Positions 1 to 12,840 of a stretch of DNA of 64,000 nucleotides are shown in pieces. Position numbers and translations under genes: made by a program. The DNA lies in the NCBI RefSeq assembly GCF_008831285.2, contig NC_045144.1, forward strand, positions 19,111,716 to 19,175,715, given 5' to 3'. Each line of letters starts with the position of its first letter. The stretch's first letter is position 1. Under the pieces are notes generated by a model. That model ran no database searches. It saw nothing but the letters and a program-made list of their open reading frames with translations, and was not told where the DNA came from. Source of the DNA: Nymphaea colorata. Its lineage: Eukaryota; Streptophyta; Magnoliopsida; Nymphaeales; Nymphaeaceae.

Positions 1-2654
1 AATATTTTTTGCCGAAATAAAAACATAACGTTCTTGAAACATATATTTTAAAAACATGTGTTCCAGAACATATTATTCTTTTTACGGAAAAGTTTTTGAT
101 GAAGAATAATATCAAGGGGATGCCGCAAAGACAGAACAACCCGTTGTTTCAGTGGGCATATTGTGACTCCTTCATTGATATGTACTGATATTAATAACAT
201 TGTTTTTTTTAAGGTAAAAAATAATTGTTTAAAGTAACTTGGATGAGGGAACATTCCCCATTGTTCAAGGTGGCAGTACCAAATGGCTACTTAATTTAGA
301 AGGCCATATGTTTTGAATTATTTAAGGGGAAGCTTTCCAGATATGTTGCCCATGTTGGGAGCCTGCTATACCGCATCATGTGCGATTATTTTAACCGAGC
401 ACAGTTGTTCTGGATCCGAATTATTCTATTGGTGCTCTTTTGCCTTTTTTTCTGGAAAAAGAAATTTAGAGGAAAAGTTTTCCCAAACTTTTTCTTTTAG
501 CCCTTTTGGTGTTTGATAAGTAGGTTTGATTAAGATTATGCCAAGAGACTCAGCCCACGTACCAAGCCCTTGCTCGGCCATCTTTCAACTCAAAAATCAC
601 GATTTGGTTAAGAAGGAGACCTTCTTGCACCTCGAGTCCAAGAAGAAAGAAACTAAACAAACATACAAGAACACAAGGATTTATGTGGTTAGTAAAAATC
701 AAATTCTTCCTGCATCTACAGCTTTGGGCGCGGAGTTTTAACACTATTTGGTGGTTCGTGATTGTAGGATTCCAGATTATTTCGGGACCTGTGTATTCCT
801 ATGGTTTATCTTTCAAATTGAGTGTCCTGCATGTTATTGTTTGTAGTTCAAAAAAATAGCATTCAAAGGAATCAAATTAAGAATGTGCCGTCAAAGCGAT
901 AACTCAAACCGACCAGCCAATGGCAGAATCAGAAATTTTTGCTGGGATGAGCGCTAATTCAATTACTTTAATGCTTTTAGGGGAACTTATATATATATAA
1001 ACAATCAAATATATCAAATTATTAACATAAATATAAATAAATTTTGTGAGGCTGAAGTGGCCACCATATGCTTCTGTCACTGTGACCGGCTCCCTTTGAT
1101 TTGAGTTTAACACAATCAAAACTAAAACTAAAACAAGAAAGAGTGAGTTGTGCGTGCCGCTCGGGCTGGGGCACTCAATCCATGTAAACCAAAAGAAAAA
1201 GGGTAGGGAGGTGTAGACCTGGGCATCGGGCCGGCCTGAACCGATACCAAAAACCCTAGCCCAAGCATAGCCCGACACCCAAGCCCGAGATCGGCTCCCT
1301 TGGCCCGATTAAAATATTTTTTAAATATAAAATAAAAAATTTTGAATATAAAATATATTTTAATAATATATATTATTATTAATTAAAAATAATAAAAAAT
1401 AATCAAGCCTCATCGGACCAGTTTTTTCGGGGCCGGTTACCTGGTATCCATGGGGTACTCAGGCCCATTGCTTAGGCTGAGGAAGGTGCATTATTTTTAA
1501 AATTATTTAAAAATGAATGTCGTTTTTGTTTTTTAACTTTTTTTTGTTTCTTTTCTTGTCCCTTAAAAAAATCTTTTTTTTTATTAACCAATGGTGTTTT
1601 TATCATGGTATGGTGTACATAACCCCCTTTCACACAAGACCTGCCTGTTCTTTTTTAACATAAAATTTAGAGCAAAAAGAGAAAAATATAATAATACCCT
1701 TTTGCATAAATAAGGGAAGCCTGTTAAATTGTGATCGAGTTCCACATTCCAACAAAGCTTGAGACCCAAGCAGCATTGACTGTGCTCTCTTGAATATTCA
1801 TTGAGAAGTGCTTTTTCCATCCAAAACTTTTGGTAAAATATTGCCGCCATTGATTCTTCTCTGCAAGAAAAACTAGCCTTCTTGCGGAAACTTCAGGCGT
1901 GTAAGGTCAACATACTCATCTTGAATGACGCAGACATGGTCAATACGCACCTTGATTCTGCCTCCATTAACATCAGAGCATCAATTTGCGGCTAAAATTT
2001 CGGAGTGGACGACAGTGGCAGCTCTCAATTATAACGACCGCCATGATCAGTAAGAAAATTATTTGGGGAGTTGCAGAAAGAAGATGCGATGTCTCTCTCC
2101 CACAAACAGTAGTGCAGTAGGTAACGGCGGGAAGGAGGAAACCATTGATCTACCGCAGGAAGATGACAAGGATCGTGGACAGTCAGAGCTCCTTGATTCT
2201 TGTACACAAATGAAATGTGGCCCTTCTTTATCATTATTACGACCAAAGAAAATCATCATCCGTCCAAGGAAAATTAATGTTACTTGACTTTCTCTTGCGC
2301 ATCAGTCAACAATCAATCTCTCATATTTATATATATATACACACTAACAAATACAAATACCATGCATGAAAAACAAGAGTCATCTGATATGATTAGACGC
2401 TTTTATGAAATTGATATATTATATATATATATAATTTCCAATTTACAGGATAATTAAAAATAAAAATAAAAAATCATGGCTAAAAAGATCCCCACAAGAG
2501 CGTTGGTGATGGTTTATGGTGCAATTCATGGTGCTTTTAACAATAGTCTGCAGTATTTTCAGCAAAAGATATACAGAGACAGTGGATGGTGACTCAAACT
2601 ATCCATAATCATCCAGCTCATTCATGAGGGTCACATAATCTATAATAATTGGCG
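1..2654. other. intergenic, no recognisable gene
   Basis: AT-rich sequence with stop codons in every frame and only short open frames that match no family I know. It contains a repeat with GC-rich ends (listed separately) and several poly-T runs. The short frames around 2063-2287 have no splice partners or recognisable motif. Confidence 0.6.
1213..1480. repeat. degenerate non-autonomous element with GC-rich ends and an AT-rich core
   Basis: The left edge reads TAGACCTGGGCATCGGGCC, followed by an almost pure A/T core (1300-1410) and a GC-rich right part around 1415-1475. The same architecture occurs at 57,845-58,075 and, intact with a target-site duplication, at 58,933-59,164. No clear target-site duplication is visible here, so the borders are approximate. 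Confidence 0.4.
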
Positions 2655-2744
2655 GTTGAGAAAAAAATAACAGTGAGAAAAATATATGATTTAATATTAA
2701 ACAATGAAAATGTCCATCACATTTTTCTCTGTTTTTTTCTCAAC
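2655..2744. repeat. MITE-like hairpin
   Basis: The arms at 2655-2683 and 2721-2744 are imperfect inverted repeats starting GTTGAGAAAAAAA and ending TTTTTTTCTCAAC, with a short A/T spacer. The transcript would fold into a long hairpin. The transposon family is not identified. Confidence 0.5.
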
Positions 2745-2810
2745 TATTAATGATAAATAAGACGGTCTCCTGAGAGAGTTGGATGGTTCAATGAGACGAC
2801 CGTTCAATTT

Positions 2811-2815
<5 letters not shown>

Positions 2816-2897
<82 letters not shown>
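2816..2897. repeat. (TA)n microsatellite, about 82 bp
   Basis: An uninterrupted TA dinucleotide run followed directly by a GA-rich stretch. It is the longest TA array in the window. Confidence 0.95.
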
Positions 2898-2900
<3 letters not shown>

Positions 2901-2929
2901 GAGAGAGATAAAGAGAAAGAGAAGAAGAT

Positions 2930-2976
2930 GAGCTATCTAAATTGTTAAATATATATATATACCATTTAGATAGCTC
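2930..2976. repeat. perfect 13-bp inverted repeat
   Basis: GAGCTATCTAAAT at 2930-2942 and its exact complement at 2964-2976 surround a 21-bp A/T loop. GA-rich sequence on the left and CT-rich sequence on the right extend the complementarity imperfectly, as in a small MITE built on microsatellite flanks. Confidence 0.6.
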
Positions 2977-4117
2977 CTTTAGAGAGAGATTCTTTCTCTC
3001 TCTCTCTCTCTCCCCACTCCCTATAGGAAGAGAGAGAGTCTTTAATAAAAAATAGCTAATGTCGTATACATTCTTGTACTAATATTTTTATTTAAAGAAA
3101 GTGGTGAGTTTAAGAATAACTTAAAAGCAAATCATTTTCTTTATGAAAAAAAAAGCCGTCTGTACTTCGGAACACCAAAGATATTATAAAAGAAGGGACA
3201 AATTTTTCTTATTCAAATGAGAAAAACCCATAGTTGACGAGGTGATGCCAGTTCATTTTCTGCCAAATCGCTCATGTCAAACGCGGACACTGCTATGCTA
3301 GATTGCCTCCCTTTGTTCTTATCTCTTTCCATTCATTCCAAGCAAAGCCTCTCTCTCTCTCTCTCTTAAATAAAGACAGATTAATTAGGTGTCTATTAAA
3401 TGTCTTATAGTGTCTTGTGCATGGTCTCATGATCTTTCGGATATCAGGTCTGTCTGGATGCAAAGCGGTCAGAGAAATTTTTTGTTTTTTGAGTATTTAA
3501 ATGCTGTTATAGAAATATTTTAATACTATGGGTGCATAAGATTTTGGACATTCATAAATTTATAATGAGATTGTCACCTACCCTTTGGTACTGCTGAAGA
3601 AACACATTTTCTGCAGAGCCTAAAAATATTTAATAATTGAAAGAGTCCACTTAACTAGAGAAAAAAAAAAGGACAAATATTGACTCATCTAAGAAATTGC
3701 CCACAAAAAAATCCATCCGCCTTGTTAGGGAGTCAGCTTAAGACCAGACTAATTAGATTCCCTCAAGATTATTTGATACTTTTGGCATACTTTTTTTGGC
3801 ATAATCTAATCTGGTAGGAGTCTGCCTAACCCTAGCTTATCTCGGGCTACCCAAATAAGTTAGAACTTGTGCATGCCTGCACATAAGAGCATGCATGCTC
3901 ACACATTCAGCAACGGAACTACATGTGGGTTTGTGTGGGCAGTTGTCTACACAGGTCTGCATAATTTCTTTTATCTATATATTAGTTCCACCACTTAATT
4001 TAGTGTATTATATACCGATGCCCCTCCTTCACATCTAAGATTTTTCATACCAGCACCTCCCAGCCACAAATTTCTAATTTCAAAGAGTTCAATTGTGTGC
4101 ATGAACCTGTCTCTGAG
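2977..4117. other. intergenic, nothing recognised
   Basis: AT-rich sequence with CT microsatellites near 2995-3012 and 3350-3366. No coding region or RNA gene is seen. The segment near 3915-3990 resembles parts of 14,690-14,740 and 28,280-28,320 (shared short phrases around GTGTGGGCAGTTG), which suggests a degenerate copy of the MITE listed at 28,256. Confidence 0.5.
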
Positions 4118-4379
4118 GAGGTTGGCACAATGGTCGGGATGAGCGTTCGTAGGTGACTAGTTTACATTTCAAATCTTATGGGCGCCAACTCTTTATGTTG
4201 CAAATCACTGACACACAAGCTAAATTATGGTGGGAGCGGCACTCCGAAGCATCGAAAGCGAGTCTTATACCCTACAAGGATAAGGGGTTGGGTGGAGGAT
4301 TCAGCTCTCATCCGGGCACTAGGATGAAATACTCTTCTTGCTCATACTGTGTGCTTGCACTCGCACACACACACACACA
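4118..4379 (+). mobile_element. SINE candidate, tRNA-derived family A, copy 1
   Basis: The head GGTTGGCACAATGGTCGGG resembles a pol III A box. The body carries phrases shared with copies at 5303 and 28,564: a CTTTATGTTGCAAATC-like stretch and GAAGCATCGAAAGCG. It ends in a CA-repeat tail. The B box is degenerate and no target-site duplication was found, so this is a family assignment by mutual similarity. Confidence 0.45.
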
Positions 4380-5302
4380 TCAGGTGCTATTAGGGTTTTG
4401 TGAAATGAAAATAGCATTTATGCATCGACCAACTACTAGAGCTGCTCTTGGACCAGTGCTTTGCAGTCTGAAGCAGATTGCTGATTGCCTGAGCCCAGAT
4501 TCAGGCAAGGATCTAAATTTAGGTGCAATTTCTTAGGCCACCTCAAATTGGTCCTTGTCCTGTTTGAGAAGGCTGTCTTGGCCTGGCCTCACTGTTTCAA
4601 GGGGGTTGACTGAGGAACTGTTAACATCAGGCTCTGGACCTTGCAGTAGTTGCGTTGTGAAGTGAATGTGACCCATGATGCACCTACACCAGCTTGATGC
4701 CCAAGCCCACATGCACAGAGTCAACTCTCTGCCCTGTCTTCATCACCCTCACCAAACTGTGGTGAGTATTTAATTAATTGGTACTGAGGCGCCACACACC
4801 CACTTGTCTTTCATTGATGACTCAGGCCAAGTCTCTTTCTCTCTCTCTCTAGATCTCTCTCTCTCTCTCTCTTGTCCTTGTTAGAGTGTAGTCAATTCAG
4901 TAGGCTATAAGCAGGCCATATTTGACAAATGAGCTATGTATTGGTACAAGTCAATGTCCTGATAGATCTGCTTGTGGCAATATAACTCATACATACATAA
5001 ATAGAATGTTTAATTATAAAATTTTAAGTTTTTTTTTTATTCTTCTGAAAAATGGAGTTGGGGAAAAAGTAATTATAAGGAGGTGAATAAATTCAAAAAA
5101 TAGAGGTGCAATTGTCTAGTCTATGGATAGATGGCTATTAGTGGCATGAAGAATTTTTTTTAAAGCAGCAATTTAATCATTAATCACACGTCATCAGCCC
5201 TAAGTTGTGCAAGGACTTGACGCCCATGAGATTTGAACCATTGTCACATGTGGTCCTATAAAAGAGTATCAAGGAAAAGAAGATGTATTTTTTATTGTTG
5301 AT

Positions 5303-5500
5303 GGGGTTGGTGTAATGGTTGGGACAGGAGCTGGTATCCTCGAAGCATCAACATTTTGTGTTGCAATGGAGGACCAACTGACGTGCAAGCTGAAGCACTA
5401 GAGAGAGAGGGTGGCAACTTGAAGCACCAAAAACAGGTTTCGGCTTTCTGTTGGGCGATGCGAAACCCAGCAACCTGAAGCACCGAAAGCAAGCCATGTT
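5303..5500 (+). mobile_element. SINE candidate, family A, copy 2
   Basis: The head GGGGTTGGTGTAATGGTTGGG matches the A-box region of the copy at 4118. Downstream phrases TTTGTGTTGCAATGG and GAAGCACCAAAAACAG match the same family. Borders are approximate. Confidence 0.45.
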
Positions 5501-5739
5501 TCTCGGCTATGTAGTGATCCTTTTTCATGATGGCATATGAAGAGTTTAGTGATATTCCTATCCTCTCAAAAGCCTATATTCTAAGGCTGATTCAAAGGTG
5601 TCATTTGTTTGCTTTTAAGCTAAATTTTCATTATTTTGACTAATTCACAGCAAATTCAACTAAATCAGCGAGTCCATAGATTCATCAATATTCTCATTCC
5701 CTTAGAGGGCGTGTGGTTACTTCATATTTGAAACATATT

Positions 5740-5903
5740 GACCTAATGTGAATCTGACATGACATGATTTCACTTATGTGACAAAAGATCAATGGTAGAA
5801 TGTACTGTTCATCAAATTGAAGACCTAATGTGAATATGACATGACATGATTTTACTTATGTGACAAAAGATCAATGGTAGAATAAACTGTTCGTCAAATT
5901 AAA
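5740..5903. repeat. 82-bp tandem duplication
   Basis: Two head-to-tail copies beginning GACCTAATGTGAAT, at 5740 and 5822. They differ at only a few positions, so the duplication is fairly recent. Confidence 0.8.
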
Positions 5904-6034
5904 GATCTTGGTGCAGATTAAGGTAAATACTTTAAATCTTTATTTTACCTTTTTTGCATTGAGAAAATATCTTATTCAAAATTGAAGAAAGGAGCGTTTA
6001 TCTTAAATCCACAGTTCTTAGATCTTAAGAAAGG

Positions 6035-6556
6035 AGCATTTGCTTAACGAATCGAGCTCGAGTTCACGAGTCGACTTGTTTAAATAATCGAGTCGAGTTT
6101 AAGTTTAATGAACTCCAACTTTTAAAGTTCGACTTGGCTTGAAAATGATACGTAGCGATTTTTTAAATATCCAACTCGTTTTTTTAATTAAAAAACTGGT
6201 ATATTGGAGTTAATTGATCATGTAACTTTTTTTGTTTTTACAAAAGCTCCTTCAAGTTTGTCAAGGTTTGATCGAGTTGAGCCCAATTTATGGCAAAGTA
6301 ATAGTCTATATAATCAAACGAGTTTGTCGAGGCTTAATCGAGTCAAGCTTGAGCTCAACACCTAATTGCCGAGTTGAGTTCGAACTCTTTCTATTGTTGA
6401 GCTCGAGTTATTATCGAGCTTGAGGTTTCATTAATTGAGTAGAGTTTGAGCTGATTTGTTGAGCTCGAGCTATTTATGTCGTGCTATATCGAGCTCGATG
6501 TTTCATTAATTGAGTTGAGTTTGAGCTGATTGAATTCGAGATCGACTTCAACCCTA
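6035..6556. mobile_element. truncated hAT-like MITE of the CGAGCTCGA family
   Basis: Dense in CGAG/CTCGA motifs like the complete copies at 7887, 12,841 and 15,151. The right end TTCAACCCTA resembles the family terminus TTCACCCCTA. The left side starts at the internal GCATTTGCTTAACGA motif, so about 100 bp including one terminal inverted repeat is missing. Confidence 0.6.
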
Positions 6557-7886
6557 CTCATTTTCACTCAAAACTACACATATAATTACCAAACCATATC
6601 AGCCGCCTTATGGTTAAATTGTTCTAGTTAGAAGACAATAAAATATTCTTGACTCGAATCTTTCATACCGTACAACCAGGCTACAGGGATGGGGGTACTT
6701 ATCGGGAAGGGGTATCCGAGGGCTTTATAACAACAGGAAGGAAAAAAAAGTATAGTACACATATATATCTTCCCAATTCAGAAATTATTTAAGAAAAAAC
6801 AGATATCGACGATAGTAAATCTGTAAGTTCATCATCATACAGAAATTGTCGAGTTTTAACATCTGACATTACTTCGAGTTTAGAAAAAAGGACTACGCCT
6901 TTTCCTTTCCTGAACGAAGCATGAAATTTGTTACTTGTCGAAATCTGACCATAAGCGAACAAGGTCTCTTACTTGGGTGGCGGTTTTGCCGCCATCGCTA
7001 AAAGACAGGAAAACTTAGAGGCCAAAATTTTGTGCATGGAATCTGCATGGACTTGTCATGTCTCATCAATTGCTCAATGGGCTATTTAATATCTTGAATA
7101 TTGTGCACAATTTGTCGGATTTAAAAAATTATATATATATATATATATAATCAAGGCCAAGCATAGTGATGGTTAATAGAAAAACATTAGCAGAGAATTG
7201 TGAGCTATTATAGAATAAAAAATACTTGTCATTTTTTTCTTTTGTTTTTTTTAATCATCTTGAATGAAGAAGTTCATTAAATGGTAAGCCGACATTCAAT
7301 TTTAATATATATATATATATATAATTCACCAAATAAAAGAAGTCTCATTAACAAGCTCTCGTGCGTCCTAGATTCAAAAATCAATTATTTTTACTTTTAT
7401 TAATGGTGCTGTTAAATTCGTCAAAGTTTGATCATTAATGATTGTGATTTGAAGCGAGTTCTTTCAAGTGACATCAGTCCTTTTAGCTGGTCCAGCAGTC
7501 AATCAAAGTCGCCGATCTTTTGTCTTTGTTATCTTCCTTCTTGCGCATTCCAGTGATGTGATTCAAAACTTGTTTTCTAAGTAAATTATGTCTACCAAAT
7601 CCATCAAATACAATCAATTAATCAGATTCTACAAATGCATATGCATGAATACAAATGTACATGTGAGCCTAGTCGAGATGAGACAAACAACTCACACGAT
7701 TCGCGCTTGGCTCGAGAATGAGCTTGCCCTTTCGTTTATTTTCTTAACAAGTGGCAAGGAAAGGGGCTAGCAGGGGCCATGGACCTCCCCCAAGTTTTGA
7801 AATTTTCATTATTTTAGTTCTGTCTTGGTAAAGCTTTTGAAAAACTAGAAGTTGGCCTCTGTTAAAAAAAATTCAAAAATTACGAT
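6557..7886. other. intergenic, nothing recognised
   Basis: AT-rich with TA microsatellites near 7130-7150 and 7308-7323. No gene or RNA is recognised. Confidence 0.5.
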
Positions 7887-8385
7887 TAAGGGTGAACATG
7901 AGTCGAGCCGAGCCGAGCCCGAGTTCAGCCAACTTGAACTCAGCTCAACTAATGAAACCTCGAGCTCGAGAATAGCTCAACAGAATCGGTTACGTGTTGA
8001 GCTCGAGCTCGATTCAATTAAGGCTCGACAAACTCGTTTGAATGTATGGACTATTACTTTGCTACAAAACGAGCTTGACTCGATTAAGGCTCGACAAACT
8101 TGAAGGAGCTTTTGTAAAAACTTACATAATTAATTAACGTCAATACACCGGTTTTTTAATTAAAAAAACGAGTCCGGTATTTAAAAAATTGCTACACATC
8201 ATTTTTGAGCTAAGTCAAGCTTTAACAGTTTGAGTTCCGTGAACTCGAACTCAAGTCGATTATTTGAACGAGTTGACTTATGAACTCGAGCTCGACTCGT
8301 TAAGCAAATGACTTTACTCGAACTCGTTCACGAGCCGAGCTTTAACAAGCCGAGTTCGAGTAATTCGACTTGTTGTTCACCCCTA
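7887..8385. mobile_element. hAT-like MITE, CGAGCTCGA family, about 499 bp
   Basis: It opens with TAAGGGTGAACATGAGTCGAG and closes with GTTGTTCACCCCTA, a terminal inverted repeat shared with the copies at 12,841 and 15,151. The inside is filled with CGAGCTCGA and GACTCGA words. The flanking 8-mers do not match, so the target-site duplication has decayed or the ends have changed. No transposase is encoded. Confidence 0.7.
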
Positions 8386-9055
8386 CCCAGATTTATTTGA
8401 TCTCTGATGGACGAAATCCTAGCTCCACACCTGACCCGAAACAGTTCAGTTGGTTCAAAAGTCTCAAATTAAGAAAGTGCTAAACTAGATTAATCTCATC
8501 GAAGAAACCACAGTTAAAGGGCAAAAGGATTGATGGGATGGGATTCACTCAAAGAAATGACTTGTATTGTTATGAAAAAGGGACTTGATAAATGCAATTT
8601 TCCAAATCCCAAGCGAAGCAAATATTAAAAATATCATATTCCAAGCGAAAATTACTTGACCACTAGCTGCCAAAATGGATGCACTGACGTTTATAAAGGG
8701 TTTTTCGCTCGAATGACTTGCCATAGACAAACATCACAATCAATTATAAAGTAAGGTATCAAAGTTTTATCATTGCTCTTAAAAAAACAAAAATCTCTCA
8801 ACCCCCATTTTGGCTAATTGTGTGTGTTCAAGGAATAGGAAGAGACAATGCCGTTTGATCCGCGGCGATCTGAGATCATACTGACTGAAAGAGATTATTA
8901 AACAGTAAGTTTCATTTGCGTACTTTTCAAATTTGAGGAGAATTTGATTCGAGTCCTACGGTTTTCAAATCCGAACAAATCGAAGATAATTTTGAGTTAC
9001 GAAGGCATTTGGAGGATTTTAAAAGCTCGCAAGGATTTAAGATGATCAATGGCGG

Positions 9056-9059
<4 letters not shown>

Positions 9060-9119
<60 letters not shown>
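9060..9119. repeat. compound (TA)n(GA)n microsatellite
   Basis: A TA run of about 45 bp passes directly into a GA run. Confidence 0.9.
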
Positions 9120-9456
9120 TGATTAAATTAGTTTTAAAAGTAAAAGAAACAAGAAAAAGTGATTAAAGTAAACAAAAAGACACCCCTAAGGTGGAACCAT
9201 CTTGGCTTTTCTAGATGTGTCAAATTTTCTCTCCAAAAGATTCCCAACTGTCTTCAATTATTTTGATATTTTTCCAATTCAAAATTGCTTTGATGCCTAA
9301 TCACTCCCTTCTTTTGACTAGAAAAGTCTCTCCATGCTTTTACTTATGTCCAACTTTTATTGATTTTTATCTAGGAATTGTTGGCATAGTGTCACGCACT
9401 GAGCTCGTTATTAGGTGTTGTCATGGTTAATACGGAGGGAGAGTTTCGAGGGGCCT

Positions 9457-9560
9457 TGGCACACCTGGTTGGTGCAGTGGCTGACAGAGAGTCGGTCGCT
9501 GGTTCGAGTTTCGAGGGTGCCAGCCCTTGTAAGGGGCCCTTTGACATTAAGGGCAATATG
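9457..9560 (+). mobile_element. SINE candidate, family B
   Basis: Contains TTGGCACACCTGGTTGGTGCAG (A-box-like) and, about 40 bp on, CTGGTTCGAGTTTC (B-box-like), followed by GGGTGCCAGCCCTTG. The arrangement and words recur at 27,553-27,639. Borders are approximate. Confidence 0.45.
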
Positions 9561-9718
9561 TTAGTATCTCATGGATATACATCAAATTAGAGTCTACACA
9601 TATAACATTTGTTCACATGTTTCATAAATCTACTTTAATTTTTGAGACAGATTCATGAAACGCTCTTATGATATTTATGATATTCAGTATTCCTAATATC
9701 AAACAGCCTTTAAGGGCC

Positions 9719-10218
9719 TTAGGGTGCGGTTGGTATTGATCCGAATTGATTTGAGATCATTGGGAATCTTAGATTCAATGATTTGAGGTTAGACATCCTC
9801 CCATCAGACCTCACATCCGAGGTCTTTGCTACATACTTAGATCTCAAATCTTCATTTTTCTACGGATCTGAAATCTAGTGTTTGTTTACTGTGTGGGGCC
9901 CACCTAAATGGAATTTCAAATCAGCGTAAATCTGAAACCTGGTGCTATTAAACTCATCCTCCTTAAGGTTGTGTTGGTTTCACTGCAGATCTGAGATATG
10001 CCGTAATATGAGACCCCTAGGATCTCAAATCCATGAATTTAAGGTTTGACCTCCCCCATCCTCCGACCTTTAAAAACGTGTTTTTCAACATGCAGCTAGC
10101 ATGAATTTAAAATTCATGCTGCTAAGATCCTCAGTTTGTCTAAAATGAGAATCTCTCAAGAACACACACTTTAACGCAGCCTCGGATTTAAGATCCGTGG
10201 CTATCAAATGCAACCTAA
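9719..10218. mobile_element. non-autonomous DNA element with TTAGGGTGCGGTTGGTA-type ends
   Basis: The left end TTAGGGTGCGGTTGGTATT pairs with the right end CTATCAAATGCAACCTAA as an imperfect inverted repeat. A similar terminus-like phrase (TTAAGGTTGTGTTGGTTTC) lies inside near 9963, so two copies may be fused. No coding capacity and no clear target-site duplication. Confidence 0.5.
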
Positions 10219-10257
10219 GGTTTTATAACTTTGTAAATATTGAAAGAGATTTTTGAC

Positions 10258-10288
<31 letters not shown>

Positions 10289-12840
10289 CTCAATGAGTAG
10301 ATTGTCCTTATAATTATAGATTTTACCATTAATTTGATGTAAAATCACCGAAGGCTTAAACAAAGATTCAACTTTCATTTACCAACAAACCAAAAAAAAA
10401 TTGAGAAAAAATGCATAGGCAACTATTTGAGCAGGTGAGTCATAGCTAGTACTTTGACTTTAAAAGATTAGCTCTGATGTGATTATAAAACCAAAACTGT
10501 GCAAGCCTAGGAAAGTCATGTCATATTTAGTTTTAGACTTGACATTTGATTCTAACTTTTTTTTTTGCTTAAATAGAAACTATTTATCCTTTATATGTTT
10601 AATGCAAGGCAGACAAAACTTTTTAGGGATGATCTAAAAAAATTGCTCATGAGATTAAATTTCACTTCATACAACTCTTTTTCATCTATCATGACAAAAA
10701 CTTAACTTGTATTTCATTTTATGTATATATATATATAGTGACAGAGAGAAAGAAAGAAAAGACATGAACAGAATATAAACGCTTATCTAGATTAATATTA
10801 ATAATTAATTAATGATATAATAGCATTTTTTCTTGACCTCAAACAATAAATTGAATAGATATCAACTAAAACTGTGGTTTTTTTCCCATGTTGACCAATT
10901 AAAAAGAAAAATTCTTTTCCTCTTATGAAGGACTTTTGTATATATTATTAATATATATTCGAAACATGGAAAGTAAAGGACAATATACACGATGATTATG
11001 AGTTCTGACCCTCAGGTTGATGCATAGTTGACAAGAAGCAAGATATAAAATGATATGCCAATTCCAAGGATCCATGAGGACGCATCAAACAACTCATAAG
11101 AAACACATGTAAAATAACTTTCCAAAAATTCAATTCAGAATCCACCTTTTTTTAGTTGGCCAGTGTCTTTTAAGTTGGCAGATTTTATTCACGTTTTTCA
11201 GTGGTACAATAGTGCGCACCTTTACTTGTTCTTTGATCCTCCAAGATTTAATTAGATGCTAATTGTTGTCAGATCGCTAAAAATTAAAAGTTGATTCACA
11301 AACAAATGGTCACCATGGAAGCATAAGCAACAATTTGTGGTACAATGTGGTGCTTTCAATGATAAACTATAAACAATGTTCGCATTTACTCAGTTTTTCT
11401 ATTTTGGAAGATTTTAATTTGTTGAACGGTGGAGTCACCATGGAATTGTTTCGACAACAGTAAGAATATGTTACTGTTTCATGCATCTGCTTTAAAAAGT
11501 ATAGCAGATTCATAAAACACTTTTTAAAGTGTCTAATAAATATAAACAATTTATAGGTCACAATGCTACTTTTCTCAAAGAGCATGTGGCAGCAATGACA
11601 TTCTATAAGTGTTCTATAAATTTACTTAAAAGTTTGGTCAGATTCATGAAACATTAGTTCGCTTCAAAGATTGGGTCATATTTATGAATCTGATTTGATT
11701 TTTGAGATAAATTTGTGAGACACTTAGATAATGTTTCTGCTACCAAACTACTCCTATAAAAACGTTAGCAAGAACTTATAATACAGTAATAGATTATAAA
11801 TTTTTTAGCTACCCGACATCTGGCATATTATAATTGATCTTAAATAATCATGTTTTTAAAATATTAGGTTGGTATTTTTTTTTCCTTGGCATCAAAAGTC
11901 TCAAACTTACCTGCAATGAGTAAAGCATCCAAATGCTTTTTCCTTTTTTTTTTCTCTCCTTTTATAAAGCGAAAATAGAATGGGGCACTATCAATAATGT
12001 CCTATGTGTGACCTTGATTGATTTGATCCCTCCTCGGATAAACCTTATCATTTTGTTTTCTGTCGAACCCCTTTCTCCGTGAACGCCAAGCAATTGGTTA
12101 CATTGCTTCGCCACCAACCTTGCTTAAAAAGTTAGCCATCGAATTCTACTCTTATGGAAAATTATTGCGGTTAAAATTATAATAATTAATTAATTGTACC
12201 TTCCTAGGGAGGCAAGCTAGGGGAATCAAACTTATTCTCCCCAACAATGAACTTGCTAGTCTCCTAGCTACTTAGCTTCAGTCACAAGCAAATTCATTTT
12301 CTGAAAAAAGACAAGTTTTTTTTTTTCATTTTTTAGTAATAAGAAAAATGAATTAATTCTTGTAAAAGTGCTTTTGGCTCCTGCCACATCGGATCCTTAA
12401 GATTTCGTGTTTGCAGATGTACCCTAAAAGTTGGCGCCAAAGAATGTGAACTCAAAACATCAAACTATTTATATTGGATTGGTAAAATTTGAACCAACGT
12501 TGCATTTACTCTACTTTTTTTTTCTTTTATATATTTTAAAGGCAAAACCAAAATTTATAAATTATGAAATGGGTCGGTACAAGTAGGGGCAAATAGACAA
12601 CTAGTCTTCATTTTGAACTTGTGATGCGTCAACTTCATGTACTGTAAAAAGGAAACACTCATACGTGAGTTGAAAGGTAAGGGAGGTGTCACCCCCGAGA
12701 TACTGGAAGCAGGCCCGATACTTTGGGAGGACGAGAGGAAAGCCGTGAGCTTCAACTCTCTTGTTGGGTAGTAAGGTGAAATACTCATCCCCTCACTCGA
12801 AAAAATAGTAATTTATAACCTGAATTTCATTAGACCTGCT
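10219..12840. other. intergenic, nothing recognised
   Basis: AT-rich sequence with TA repeats near 10,261-10,285 and 10,724-10,736. Short open frames on both strands match nothing recognisable. The stretch 12,590-12,790 shares the ending GTGAAATACTCATCC with the tail of the SINE at 4118 and may be a further degenerate copy. Confidence 0.5.

Noticed and set aside
2063-2287. A 74-codon frame with mixed composition
   Set aside because: No splice partners, no recognised family and no promoter context.
7887-8385. CRISPR-like or other regular spacer-repeat array in the CGAGCTCGA sequence
   Set aside because: The repeats are irregular, short and self-complementary, the element has transposon ends, and the genome is a plant.
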